From NCBI GenBank assembly GCA_002351535.1, contig DEGR01000083.1, positions 1-31,138 of the forward strand: a DNA stretch of 31,138 nt. The letters are read 5' to 3'. Source of the stretch: Lachnospira sp. UBA2821 (GTDB lineage: Bacteria; Bacillota; Clostridia; Lachnospirales; Lachnospiraceae). The notes under the pieces are model-generated. The model saw only the letters and a program-made list of their open reading frames with translations. It ran no database searches and was not told where the DNA came from. Below are positions 1-7,708 of this stretch, piece after piece (position 1 is the first letter of the stretch; the number at the start of each line of letters is the position of its first letter). The position numbers and the translations under genes are program-made.

Positions 1-43
1 CAATAATCCGAGAGGCTATTTGTATCTCCATTTGGAAATTCAA

Positions 44-71
44 ATCTATTTAAAGAATTCTTTAAATAGAT
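44..71. promoter_or_regulatory. Perfect 28-bp palindrome, operator-like (site 1)
   Basis: The half-arm ATCTATTTAAAGAA is followed immediately by its exact reverse complement, with no loop. The symmetry is therefore that of a dimer-binding site rather than a transcription terminator. It lies 163 bases before the start of the lipoprotein gene and is repeated at 99-126. No binding protein can be named. The response regulator encoded downstream is an obvious candidate, but OmpR-type regulators usually bind direct repeats, so a different regulator is also possible. Confidence 0.6.
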
Positions 72-98
72 AATAACACACTTGGAATAAAATGCAAG

Positions 99-126
99 AA
101 CTATTTAAAGAAAATTTTAAATAGTT
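99..126. promoter_or_regulatory. Near-copy of the palindrome, operator-like (site 2)
   Basis: Eleven-base arms AACTATTTAAA and TTTAAATAGTT flank a six-base centre, GAAAAT. The total length, 28 bases, equals that of site 1, and the two share the core CTATTTAAAGAA. Centre-to-centre distance is 55 bp, close to five helical turns. Two sites with shared sequence and length argue for a cooperative binding target rather than a chance AT-rich palindrome. Confidence 0.6.
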
Positions 127-233
127 GAATTTACAATTTGTTTAAAAAACGTTGAATACTTGATGAAAAGACAGATGATAAAATAATTGAAGTAATATTT
201 ACAATAATATCTGAAAAGAGGTACAATAGGTCA

Positions 234-1754
234 ATGAATAATAAGTATAATAAATATAATAGCTTTAAGAAAGCATTTGCAGTAGCCGGATGTGTCGTTA
301 TATGCTGTGTTTCGGCCGGGTTATGTTCGTGTCAGAAGAATCCGGATGAGTCAATTGTTAAAAATAAGGATTTTGATAAGCTTGTAGATAAGGCTAAAGA
401 TGAAAAAAATGGTGTTAAAAATGTGGGTGAAGTGTTTAAAGAAAATGAAACATACAAAAACACATTTGTTGATGAGAACTTCGGAGTGAGTGTTAATGTA
501 GATGCTGTAGTGTCTATACCGGAGGCAGAAAAACTCAGTGTACTAAGGGTAAAGCAAAAAAATATATCACAGGATTTTCTTGACAGTGTCAAAGCAAAAT
601 ATTTTGGGAATGAAAATATATATGATGCAGCAGCATTGGAAATTAAGACAAAGAAAACGATAGAACAGGATATAAAGTCTTTGAAGCAAGAAGCAGAGGA
701 CGTTACGAAAAAGAAGGCAGATGGCACTATGTCGGAGGAGGAATATAGTTCATATTTGGAAGAATATGAACAAAATATCAGCAGTCTTAAGGCAGAGTAT
801 GAGCAGGCACCTGATAGGGTTAATTTGGACGATTATATAATTGACGGAAAGATTTACAGAGCAGAAAAAGTTAGGGACAATAATGAATTTTATAAGTGGG
901 CCTATGATTTAAATCAAAATGGCGAAATATTTTGTGGTGTGAGTAATGGAAGTGATAATGTATATAAAACATTATATGTACAGAATAATGAAAATTATGG
1001 TAACTGTCTTCGTTACAGAATGAGTAAAAATGATTATGTGTGGGCATATAGTACTGTTGTTGGAGCTGATATTACAGGGAGAGAACGTTATACAGGTGAA
1101 GTGGATTTTAAAGAGAATAAGCTTACTCTTTCAAAGGATGATGCAATAAAACAGACAGAAGAATTTATGAATTCGGAGGGGCTTGGTGAATATAAATTAT
1201 ACTCATGTGAACAGACGCAATCTGTTGAAGATTTAAGATATAGTGATAAAAACATACTCAACAATATATATGAGATTACATATATGAGAAATATTGACGG
1301 GGCATTTGTACTGCCTAATAGCGAAAAACATAGTGAGGGATGGAATGGGGACTCTTATTCTAAGAAAATATGGGCTGTTGAAGCTGTGGTATTTCAGGTA
1401 GATGATGACGGAATAATAGGAGTTGATTACAGTGCACCGATAGAAATAACTGATACAGTTGTTGAAAAGGCAATACTTAAAAAATTTGATGAAGTTAAAG
1501 AAACTTTTGAAAAGATGGTTACAGCTATATATGCAGAAAATACGCCTGAAAATGCTAAAAAAGAAATTGAAGTTACAGATATCAGATTAGGATATGCAAT
1601 TATAAGTGAGGAAGGAAGTTTTGACACAGGATTACTCGTGCCTGTATGGGATTTTAATGGTATAATTAAACAATATGGAAGAACAGAAGAAAAAAGTATA
1701 ATGACAATTAATGCCATTGATGGAACAGTGATTAACAGGGAATTAGGATATTAA
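234..1754 (+). CDS. Probable surface lipoprotein of unknown function
   Basis: A 506-residue protein. The N-terminus is basic, followed by a hydrophobic segment (residues 14-30) and a lipobox-like L30-C31-S32-C33, so lipidation at Cys33 and an extracytoplasmic location are likely. Residues about 135-195 are rich in Lys, Glu and Gln and probably helical (coiled coil). The C-terminal half alternates charged and aromatic residues like a folded beta/alpha domain. I recognise no catalytic motif. Its size and layout recall uncharacterised clostridial lipoproteins such as DUF6034, but that is memory, not an alignment. It ends 20 bases before a response regulator gene, so it probably belongs to the same transcript and may act as the outer sensor or accessory of the two-component system. 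Confidence 0.75.
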   Translation: MNNKYNKYNSFKKAFAVAGCVVICCVSAGLCSCQKNPDESIVKNKDFDKLVDKAKDEKNGVKNVGEVFKENETYKNTFVDENFGVSVNVDAVVSIPEAEKLSVLRVKQKNISQDFLDSVKAKYFGNENIYDAAALEIKTKKTIEQDIKSLKQEAEDVTKKKADGTMSEEEYSSYLEEYEQNISSLKAEYEQAPDRVNLDDYIIDGKIYRAEKVRDNNEFYKWAYDLNQNGEIFCGVSNGSDNVYKTLYVQNNENYGNCLRYRMSKNDYVWAYSTVVGADITGRERYTGEVDFKENKLTLSKDDAIKQTEEFMNSEGLGEYKLYSCEQTQSVEDLRYSDKNILNNIYEITYMRNIDGAFVLPNSEKHSEGWNGDSYSKKIWAVEAVVFQVDDDGIIGVDYSAPIEITDTVVEKAILKKFDEVKETFEKMVTAIYAENTPENAKKEIEVTDIRLGYAIISEEGSFDTGLLVPVWDFNGIIKQYGRTEEKSIMTINAIDGTVINRELGY

Positions 1755-1774
1755 ATGAGGATTATAGTAATAAT

Positions 1775-2443
1775 ATGACAAAAAGAAGATTAAAGATACT
1801 TATAGTAGAAGATGAAGAAGCTATAGCAAAAATGATTGCGATGAATCTCAGAGTAGCGAATTATGATACAGATATATTTCATGATGGCAGGGAAGCATGT
1901 GAAGCTTTGCGGGAAGAACATTTTTATGACCTGGCACTTTTAGATATTATGTTACCCGGAATGGATGGATTTGAATTATTAGAAGAGATGAAGAAGTATG
2001 AAATTCCGGTAATATTTCTTACTGCCAGGGATGATATTGAGTCTAAAATACAAGGACTAAGAGGTGGGGCCGAGGATTATATAGTGAAACCGTTTGATGT
2101 CTTGGAGCTTTTGGTAAGGGTTGAGAAAGTGCTTGAACGCAATAATAAGCTCAGTGATACAGAGAAAGTGCTTGATATAGAGATTAATTATAAAGAGCAT
2201 ACTGTTAAGCAGAATGGACAGGAGATAGTGTTAAAACCTATGGAATACTCGCTTCTCGAATTACTGGTCAAGAATAGAAACATGGCTATATCAAGAGAAA
2301 AGATTCTTAATATTGTGTGGGGAACAGATTATTATGGAGAGACAAGAACTGTTGATGTCCATATCGGACAGTTAAGAAAGAAGTTAGGCTGGAGCGGGTA
2401 TATTAAGACAGTCAGTAAACTTGGATACAGACTTGAGGTATAG
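1775..2443 (+). CDS. OmpR/PhoB-family response regulator
   Basis: 222 residues, the normal length for the family. The receiver domain (residues 6-118) has the acidic pair E12/D13, the phospho-acceptor Asp57 in LLDIML, the T83 switch region in FLTARDD and K105 in the KPFD motif. The C-terminal winged helix (about 128-222) carries the recognition-helix signature VDVHIGQLRKKLG and ends with GYRLEV. It should bind DNA as a dimer when phosphorylated by the histidine kinase encoded 44 bases downstream. GAGG at 1757-1760 is 14 bases from the ATG, a rather long gap. Targets could be its own operon or the exporter cluster after the 3878 terminator; this is inference from position. Confidence 0.95.
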   Translation: MTKRRLKILIVEDEEAIAKMIAMNLRVANYDTDIFHDGREACEALREEHFYDLALLDIMLPGMDGFELLEEMKKYEIPVIFLTARDDIESKIQGLRGGAEDYIVKPFDVLELLVRVEKVLERNNKLSDTEKVLDIEINYKEHTVKQNGQEIVLKPMEYSLLELLVKNRNMAISREKILNIVWGTDYYGETRTVDVHIGQLRKKLGWSGYIKTVSKLGYRLEV

Positions 2444-2487
2444 AGTATTAGTGCAGTTCAGAAAAAATCAGATGGAGAGCGGATTGG

Positions 2488-3867
2488 GTGAAAGATTTAA
2501 AAATACGTACAAGAATTACACTTATAAGCTGCATAATGGTTTTGTCAGCAACTATCGCAGTTACCGGTCTGTTAATAGTTATTACATACAGGAGCATGCA
2601 GAAAGAAGCATATGCAGAGGCTTATAAGAATGCATACGAAAAATCTATGGATTTTAAAAATGCAGTCGGCATATACAGGAATTATGATGATAAAGATATG
2701 TATGTACAATATTATATGAAAACGTCGACGGACGGACATATAATATGCATGTCTTATGTGAATGGAACTGTGAAGGAGATATACAATGTCACGGTGTTTA
2801 GCAAAGAATATATTTTAAATGGAAAATATATTCCGGGGGGAAGCTCAGAGTACAGATACGTTAAATATAAAGGTGGAAAATATATAATATTTGAATCCGG
2901 GATAATAGATAATTATTGTTTATATATAATAGAAAATGTATCGTATGTTGATGGAAAAATATACCGCATTGCATTATATGGAGTGGTAATAACAGGTGTT
3001 GTATTTTTGATAACCTATATTATATTAGCATTATTATTGAGACGACAGTTCAGACCACTTTTGAAATTAAAGAAGACTACTGCACTGATGGCAGAAGGAA
3101 AATATGATGTAAGGGTTGAAGTTAATAAGAATGATGAAGTTGGACAGTTAGGAAAAAGTTTTAATAAAATGGCGGAGGCTGTGGAGAAAAGAGATAGCAG
3201 TCTTAAGATGTTTATGGGGAATCTTACACATGAATTAAAGACGCCCATGACAGCTATTATGGGATATTCGCAGACTATGCTTAGTGTAAATCTTTCTGAG
3301 GAAGAAAAAGAAGAGGCACTTATGTATATAAATGATGAGTGTTCCAGATTAGAGAGACTGTCTAAAAAGCTTATGAGACTTCTTGAGATAGAGAATAATG
3401 GAAATAATCTGGAACTCAAATGCATAGATGTCAAATGGCTTTTTGAAGAAACAGGAAAGATTACACATACAGTAATTGACAGTAAAGGTATATTATTTGA
3501 TTATTCAGATGATGGTGGGACTATATATGCAGAGCCTGACCTTATGCTTGATGTTATGGTGAATCTTGTGGATAATGCAGTTAAAGCAAGTGATAAAGGT
3601 GGCAGAGTTGAACTTTCATACAATAACAATGTAATAAGTGTTAGAGATTATGGCTGTGGAATATCTGAAGAAGAACAGGAAAAAATACTTGAACCATTTT
3701 ATATGGTAGATAAATCAAGAAGCAGAAAAAGTGGAGGTGCAGGGCTTGGACTTGCATTAGTAGCAGAAATATTAAGACAGCAGGATATAAGTCTTAAAAT
3801 AGACAGTGTTGTAGGAGAGGGAACGAAGATAAGTTTACAATTTGTTGACAAAACGATGAATACATGA
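2488..3867 (+). CDS. Membrane sensor histidine kinase
   Basis: 459 residues starting at GTG, with GGAGAG at 2474-2479 eight bases upstream. A first membrane helix (about 11-33) and a second (160-184) bracket an outer sensor domain of roughly 125 residues rich in Tyr and Gly. HAMP follows at about 186-237. The phospho-acceptor is His248 in THELKTPM, with the usual E-L-K-T-P context. The ATPase domain shows the N box NLVDNAVKAS, the G1 box DYGCGI, an F box EPFYMVD and the G2 box GAGLGLALV, so it looks fully active. It pairs with the upstream response regulator. The outer domain matches no sensor family I recognise, so the signal is unknown. Confidence 0.95.
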   Translation: MKDLKIRTRITLISCIMVLSATIAVTGLLIVITYRSMQKEAYAEAYKNAYEKSMDFKNAVGIYRNYDDKDMYVQYYMKTSTDGHIICMSYVNGTVKEIYNVTVFSKEYILNGKYIPGGSSEYRYVKYKGGKYIIFESGIIDNYCLYIIENVSYVDGKIYRIALYGVVITGVVFLITYIILALLLRRQFRPLLKLKKTTALMAEGKYDVRVEVNKNDEVGQLGKSFNKMAEAVEKRDSSLKMFMGNLTHELKTPMTAIMGYSQTMLSVNLSEEEKEEALMYINDECSRLERLSKKLMRLLEIENNGNNLELKCIDVKWLFEETGKITHTVIDSKGILFDYSDDGGTIYAEPDLMLDVMVNLVDNAVKASDKGGRVELSYNNNVISVRDYGCGISEEEQEKILEPFYMVDKSRSRKSGGAGLGLALVAEILRQQDISLKIDSVVGEGTKISLQFVDKTMNT

Positions 3868-3877
3868 TGAAAAAGGG

Positions 3878-3911
3878 CGTGTTACAATATAATTGTTGTA
3901 ACACGTTTTTT
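3878..3911 (+). terminator. Rho-independent terminator after the sensor kinase
   Basis: A perfect 10-bp stem, CGTGTTACAA with TTGTAACACG, and an eight-base loop are followed by six T residues (3906-3911). It starts 11 bases after the kinase stop codon. It also rules out the upstream in-frame ATG at 3864 as the start of the next gene, since that reading would translate through the terminator. Confidence 0.9.
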
Positions 3912-3935
3912 AATATACATAAGACTGGGGTACTG

Positions 3936-4571
3936 ATGAATAGTTTTGAGACAGATTTAAAAAGGGCTGTAATATCATGGAGATTTGCAGCAGGAATATT
4001 AATACAACTTACTATCCTGTTAACAGTGGGAATGGATGATAAGCTTTTCTATATAAGTGTTCCGATAGTGTGTACATTTCCTTATACTACGGCGTGGCTT
4101 TCTGACTATCAGGGTGGTTATATTAAATTTTACATAATAAGGAGTGGAGTAAAGTCATATATATTTGGAAAAATATCTGCATGTGGTATAAGTGGCGGAC
4201 TGCTTGAAGTTACTGCATGTAAGCTGTATTTTATAATGGCTGATAAAGAAAAAATTCAAAATATAAGCTGCGATTACAGGCTTATATTTATATCGGGAGT
4301 GCTGTGGGCCGTATTTGCGGCTGCGCTTGCAGCAATATCAAATAGCAGTTATGTGGCATACGGCGGTTCATTCATAATATATTATATGCTTGTAATATTG
4401 CATGACAGGTATTTTGAGGAAATGTACTGTCTGTATCCGTATGAATGGATTAAATGTGAGCATACTTGGATATTAGGAAAAGACGGAATTATATTTATGC
4501 TGTCAGGGATAATAGGAATAATTATATTCGTATATTATGACACACTAAGGAGGCGCATGGAAAATGTTTAG
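3936..4571 (+). CDS. ABC-2 type transporter membrane subunit, first of a pair
   Basis: 211 residues from the ATG at 3936, chosen because GGGG at 3927-3930 sits five bases upstream and a terminator separates it from an earlier in-frame ATG. About five or six hydrophobic segments are visible (around 17-33, 39-54, 79-96, 113-133, 139-152 and 182-203), with a short N-terminal amphipathic stretch, as in small ABC-2 permeases. There is no ATPase motif. The 3' end overlaps the next permease gene by eight bases, which implies translational coupling, and an ABC ATPase follows. It is probably half of the membrane channel. The substrate is unknown; bacitracin-, lantibiotic- or other peptide-type exporters share this layout. 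Confidence 0.75.
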   Translation: MNSFETDLKRAVISWRFAAGILIQLTILLTVGMDDKLFYISVPIVCTFPYTTAWLSDYQGGYIKFYIIRSGVKSYIFGKISACGISGGLLEVTACKLYFIMADKEKIQNISCDYRLIFISGVLWAVFAAALAAISNSSYVAYGGSFIIYYMLVILHDRYFEEMYCLYPYEWIKCEHTWILGKDGIIFMLSGIIGIIIFVYYDTLRRRMENV

Positions 4572-5460
4572 GATTGTAAGGCAGATATGGATGACAGCCA
4601 TAACTAATTTCAGAGGCTGGTGGAGAAATCCCAAAGTAATAATATCGTTCTGTTGTGGATTCATTATATGTTTTCTGCTGTCTGATAAAGTGGTAATGTT
4701 TTCGCAAAAAAATGATACATCTCTTCAGGCATTAGAACCGTTCATATGGACATTTGGAGATTCAGGTTCGATTATGTTAATATCGCTTCCGTTGCTTCTT
4801 TTGTTCTCGGATATGCCGGATATGAACAATCACGTACCGTTTTTTCTTATAAGGATTAACAGAAAGATATGGATGCTTGGACAAATACTGTATATGGTAA
4901 TGGCAACATCTTTTTTCATGGTATTTGTGCTTGTTTCGACATGTGTATTGGCACAGAATAAAACATATACTGCAAATATGTGGAGTAATACGGCAGCAAT
5001 TCTTGGATATTCTGATATAGGGCAGGAGATTGCTGTTCCGTCATTTGTAAAAGTGCTTGAATTATCTTTTCCGTACGAATGTACATTACATATATTCGGA
5101 TTAATGATTGGATATTCTGTATTACTATCCGGAATAGTTCTTTTACTTAATCTGTTTAAAAAGAATGCCGGAATGATAGGAGGCGTAACATTTAGCGGAG
5201 CATCAATGGTTGTTACGCCGGAGGTGATTGCAAAATGGTTCGACATTTCACCTATGCGGATGAACATAGCCAATATAATATTCGGGTGGGTATCACCACT
5301 TAATCATGCAACTTATTATATGCATAACTTTGGATATGATAACCTTCCGGAATTATGGTTTTCATATTTATTTTTTGGGGTATGTAGTGTTGTGATATTT
5401 GGAATAGCGGTATTAAGAATACGAAAATATCCGTTCGCATTTACGGGAACAACAAGATGA
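4564..5460 (+). CDS. ABC-2 type transporter membrane subunit, second of a pair
   Basis: 298 residues with about six to seven membrane segments (around 26-42, 70-86, 104-128, 176-198, 203-222 and 268-284). An amphipathic N-terminal region precedes the first segment. An outer or loop region around 130-170 is rich in Asn, Thr and Ser. The start overlaps the previous permease gene by eight bases and AGGAGG lies just before it (4549-4554). With the ATPase at 5634 it should form a two-permease exporter. No substrate-specific motif is evident. Unlike the tight junction with the upstream gene, 173 bases holding a repeat-like block separate it from the ATPase gene. Confidence 0.75.
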   Translation: MFRIVRQIWMTAITNFRGWWRNPKVIISFCCGFIICFLLSDKVVMFSQKNDTSLQALEPFIWTFGDSGSIMLISLPLLLLFSDMPDMNNHVPFFLIRINRKIWMLGQILYMVMATSFFMVFVLVSTCVLAQNKTYTANMWSNTAAILGYSDIGQEIAVPSFVKVLELSFPYECTLHIFGLMIGYSVLLSGIVLLLNLFKKNAGMIGGVTFSGASMVVTPEVIAKWFDISPMRMNIANIIFGWVSPLNHATYYMHNFGYDNLPELWFSYLFFGVCSVVIFGIAVLRIRKYPFAFTGTTR

Positions 5461-5484
5461 CGCAATAAATTGCCTGGAAATGAG

Positions 5485-5640
5485 GATTAGTGTGAAAAAT
5501 CACATTGATATGCTGATTTTTTACACAGCTGATTGTGCCGCAGGCGTCGCAATTAGTTTTTTATCGCAGAGCAAAATTTGAGATTTTGCCCGCGATTCCT
5601 CCGACGCATAGCGTCTGCGGAATGGAGATTAGTGTGAAAA
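5485..5640. repeat. Repeat-like block with duplicated start-codon region
   Basis: A 14-base direct repeat, GATTAGTGTGAAAA, occurs at 5485-5498 and 5627-5640, exactly 142 bases apart; the GGAAATGAG / GGAATGGA context before each copy is also similar. The block between has a hairpin at 5490-5526 (13-bp stem, one G-U pair) and the complementary segments CCGCAGGCGTCG near 5538 and CGACGC...CTGCGG near 5602-5620. The 5535-5620 part is visibly richer in G+C than its surroundings. The second copy of the direct repeat supplies the start of the ATPase gene. The first copy opens a 29-codon GTG frame (5492-5581) that is probably incidental. The pattern suggests a small dispersed or mobile repeat. Confidence 0.5.
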
Positions 5641-6296
5641 TGAGTATGAGTGAAAATAGCAGATTGGCTGACAATGTAGTCGTTGTCGAGCATTTGTATA
5701 AGTCATTTGGAAAGGAAAATGTGTTAGAAGATATTAATCTTACTATAGGAAAAGGAAAAATATTTGGAATAGTTGGAAATAATGGAAGTGGAAAAACTGT
5801 TCTGATGAAATGCATATGTGGTTTTCTGCGTGCCGACAAAGGCAGGGTAACGGTCTGTGGAAAGGTGATTGGCAGGGATTGTGATTTTCCGGAGAAATTG
5901 GGAATGATTATAGAGACCCCCGGATTTTTACCCAATGTAAGTGGGTACAAAAATCTTAAAATATTAGCAGGTCTGAGAGCTGATATAGGAAAGAAAGAGA
6001 TATTGGAAAGTCTGGAAAGAGTAGGGCTTAATCCGAAGATGAGAAAACATGTATCAAAATATTCTCTTGGAATGAGACAGAGACTCGGTATAGCACAGGC
6101 TATAATGGAAAATCCTGATGTTCTTGTACTTGATGAACCATTTAATGGTCTTGATAAGACAGGGGCAGAGCATATGAGAGAATTGTTAAAAGAACTGAAA
6201 GCACAGGGCAAATCTATTTTGCTTGCGAGCCATAACGCACAGGATATAGAACAGCTATGTGATGATGTACATGAAATGGAGGACAAGTGGGGATGA
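5634..6296 (+). CDS. ABC transporter ATP-binding protein (BcrA-like)
   Basis: 220 residues from the GTG at 5634, preferred over the upstream ATG at 5535 because GGAG at 5624-5627 is six bases away and the earlier 33 codons read through the repeat block. ATG at 5640 is a possible alternative. Walker A is GNNGSGKT (48-55), the signature is YSLGMRQRL (143-151), Walker B is VLVLDE (163-168) and the H-loop histidine is 200. The YSLGMRQR signature and the E94 in place of the Q-loop glutamine are typical of drug/peptide exporters of the BcrA type. The protein ends soon after the H-loop, shorter than many relatives that carry a C-terminal extension. It powers the two permeases upstream. Confidence 0.95.
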   Translation: MKMSMSENSRLADNVVVVEHLYKSFGKENVLEDINLTIGKGKIFGIVGNNGSGKTVLMKCICGFLRADKGRVTVCGKVIGRDCDFPEKLGMIIETPGFLPNVSGYKNLKILAGLRADIGKKEILESLERVGLNPKMRKHVSKYSLGMRQRLGIAQAIMENPDVLVLDEPFNGLDKTGAEHMRELLKELKAQGKSILLASHNAQDIEQLCDDVHEMEDKWG

Positions 6297-7705
6297 AAAA
6301 ATTTATATTATTTTTAGTGAGCATTGTTATATTGGCTGCCCTGGCTGAATTACAGATATTTGCGGATGATGATAATTCTGCCGGAGCAGGTATAGAAAAT
6401 TCTGCAAATATCAGAATTGATAATCAGAACGTTTATGATGGAATGGACAAGGCATATTGTGACGGTTATGTGCCGGGAACATCGAATGGTTATGCATACA
6501 TTGTTCTGCCGCTTCTATATGATGGCAATATTAAGGGAAATGTAATAACAGCCAGACTTAATCTTGGTGAGTCTGAGAGCAATCCTTTTGTATGCAAGAA
6601 TTACGAGAAAAATGTGTACTTAACAGAGATGGGGATTAATAATAATTCAGCAAAGATTAAGTGTTATCCGGTTGTGTTTTCACTTGAGTTAAAACAGGAT
6701 AGAATAAATGGCAGTTATCCGGTAACATTTAGTATAGCAGGTAAAGATGAAAATGGGGCAGATGTATCCGGTGATTTTAATGTATATGTAAATATTACTG
6801 ATGGAAAAAATGCAGGAGCAGATGTACAAAATGCTGATTCACAGTCATCATTTGTACCTAAACTTCTTGTTGAATCATATACATTTTCAAAGGATGTTAT
6901 TAATGGAGGAGATGATGTAACGGTTCATATAAGGCTTCATAATATGAGTGATTCTGTAAATATAAAGAATGCAACTATATCAATAGAGGAACCGGAAGCA
7001 AATTTTACCCTGCTTGATAAAAGCTCTACGCAATATATAGGTGATGTTGCAGCAGGCGGTGCTACGGATGTGGCATATACATATAATGTTTCAGCAGTCA
7101 CACCACAGGGGCAGTATAACTTTGCTGTTTCTGCTGATTATGCCGATGAAAAAGGTAATCCGTATACATCAGCAGGTACAGTAAGGATGAAAGTTAATCA
7201 GCCGGTCAATGTCGAGTTTGGTGAATTTTCACTTGGAGAAAGCCTTCAGGTTGCAGATGTTGCAAATGCAACAGTACAAGTGATGAATCTTGGAAAGGGC
7301 AAAATATATAATGTAAGAGCCGAGATTGAGGGAGATGGACTAAAGCCTGAGAAAACGATATTCGTAGGTGATGTAGAACCGGGACAGGAAGCAACGGGTG
7401 AAGCATATGTTAATATTACGGGACTGTCGGATGAATTCATGCCCTATGGAGATACAACAGGTAAGATAACATATTATTATACAGATGAGTCAGGCAATCA
7501 GTTACAGAATGAGCAGGAATTCAGCCTTAAGATAGAATCACCATTTTCGGAGGAAAAAGGGAAAGATAATAAAGATGATAAGCCGGAGCAGTGGTGGTGG
7601 ATAATGGGAGTGATATGTGTTGTAATTGTTGCGATAATAGTAATAATTCTGATAAGGAAAGTAAAAAGACGAATGATTGATAATTGTATTGCGGATGAGG
7701 AGTAA
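6293..7705 (+). CDS. Membrane-anchored surface protein with CARDB-like Ig domains
   Basis: 470 residues from the ATG at 6293, whose ATGA overlaps the ATPase stop; a GTG at 6287 is an alternative. An N-terminal signal peptide (residues 2-22) precedes an exported region, with an Asn/Asp-rich first domain and then at least two beta-sandwich repeats (about 195-300 and 310-400). These show the pattern of CARDB/NEW3 domains: VTVHIRLHNMSD, then VQVMNLGKGKIYNV. A charged linker, a tryptophan-rich start and one membrane helix (about 436-455) end in a basic tail. Such proteins act as extracellular adhesion or receptor modules. Coupling to the ABC ATPase suggests it presents or captures substrate for the exporter; this is inference. 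Confidence 0.8.
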   Translation: MKKFILFLVSIVILAALAELQIFADDDNSAGAGIENSANIRIDNQNVYDGMDKAYCDGYVPGTSNGYAYIVLPLLYDGNIKGNVITARLNLGESESNPFVCKNYEKNVYLTEMGINNNSAKIKCYPVVFSLELKQDRINGSYPVTFSIAGKDENGADVSGDFNVYVNITDGKNAGADVQNADSQSSFVPKLLVESYTFSKDVINGGDDVTVHIRLHNMSDSVNIKNATISIEEPEANFTLLDKSSTQYIGDVAAGGATDVAYTYNVSAVTPQGQYNFAVSADYADEKGNPYTSAGTVRMKVNQPVNVEFGEFSLGESLQVADVANATVQVMNLGKGKIYNVRAEIEGDGLKPEKTIFVGDVEPGQEATGEAYVNITGLSDEFMPYGDTTGKITYYYTDESGNQLQNEQEFSLKIESPFSEEKGKDNKDDKPEQWWWIMGVICVVIVAIIVIILIRKVKRRMIDNCIADEE

Positions 7706-7708
7706 GGT

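Larger units (their letters stand above)
1..233. other. Upstream region of the lipoprotein/two-component locus
   Basis: This stretch is AT-rich and holds no convincing gene. Its only clear structure is the pair of palindromes listed separately at 44-71 and 99-126. An AAGAGG ribosome site at 216-221 lies 12 bases before the ATG at 234. I could not place a -35/-10 pair with confidence. The window begins inside this region, so the gene to the left is not visible. Confidence 0.5.

Noticed and set aside
332..727. Antisense open frame of 131 codons inside the lipoprotein gene
   Set aside because: It has a low-complexity Ser/Phe-rich translation typical of the reverse of an AT-rich gene, has no ribosome site, and lies wholly within a well-supported gene.
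3864..3935. Upstream ATG of the first permease gene
   Set aside because: The extra 24 codons run through a terminator hairpin with a T-tract (3878-3911), and a GGGG ribosome site serves the ATG at 3936.
5561..6286. Antisense frame of 241 codons opposite the ABC ATPase
   Set aside because: The ATPase on the plus strand has all the expected motifs; the antisense product has none and is a Ser/Leu/Pro-rich reverse translation.
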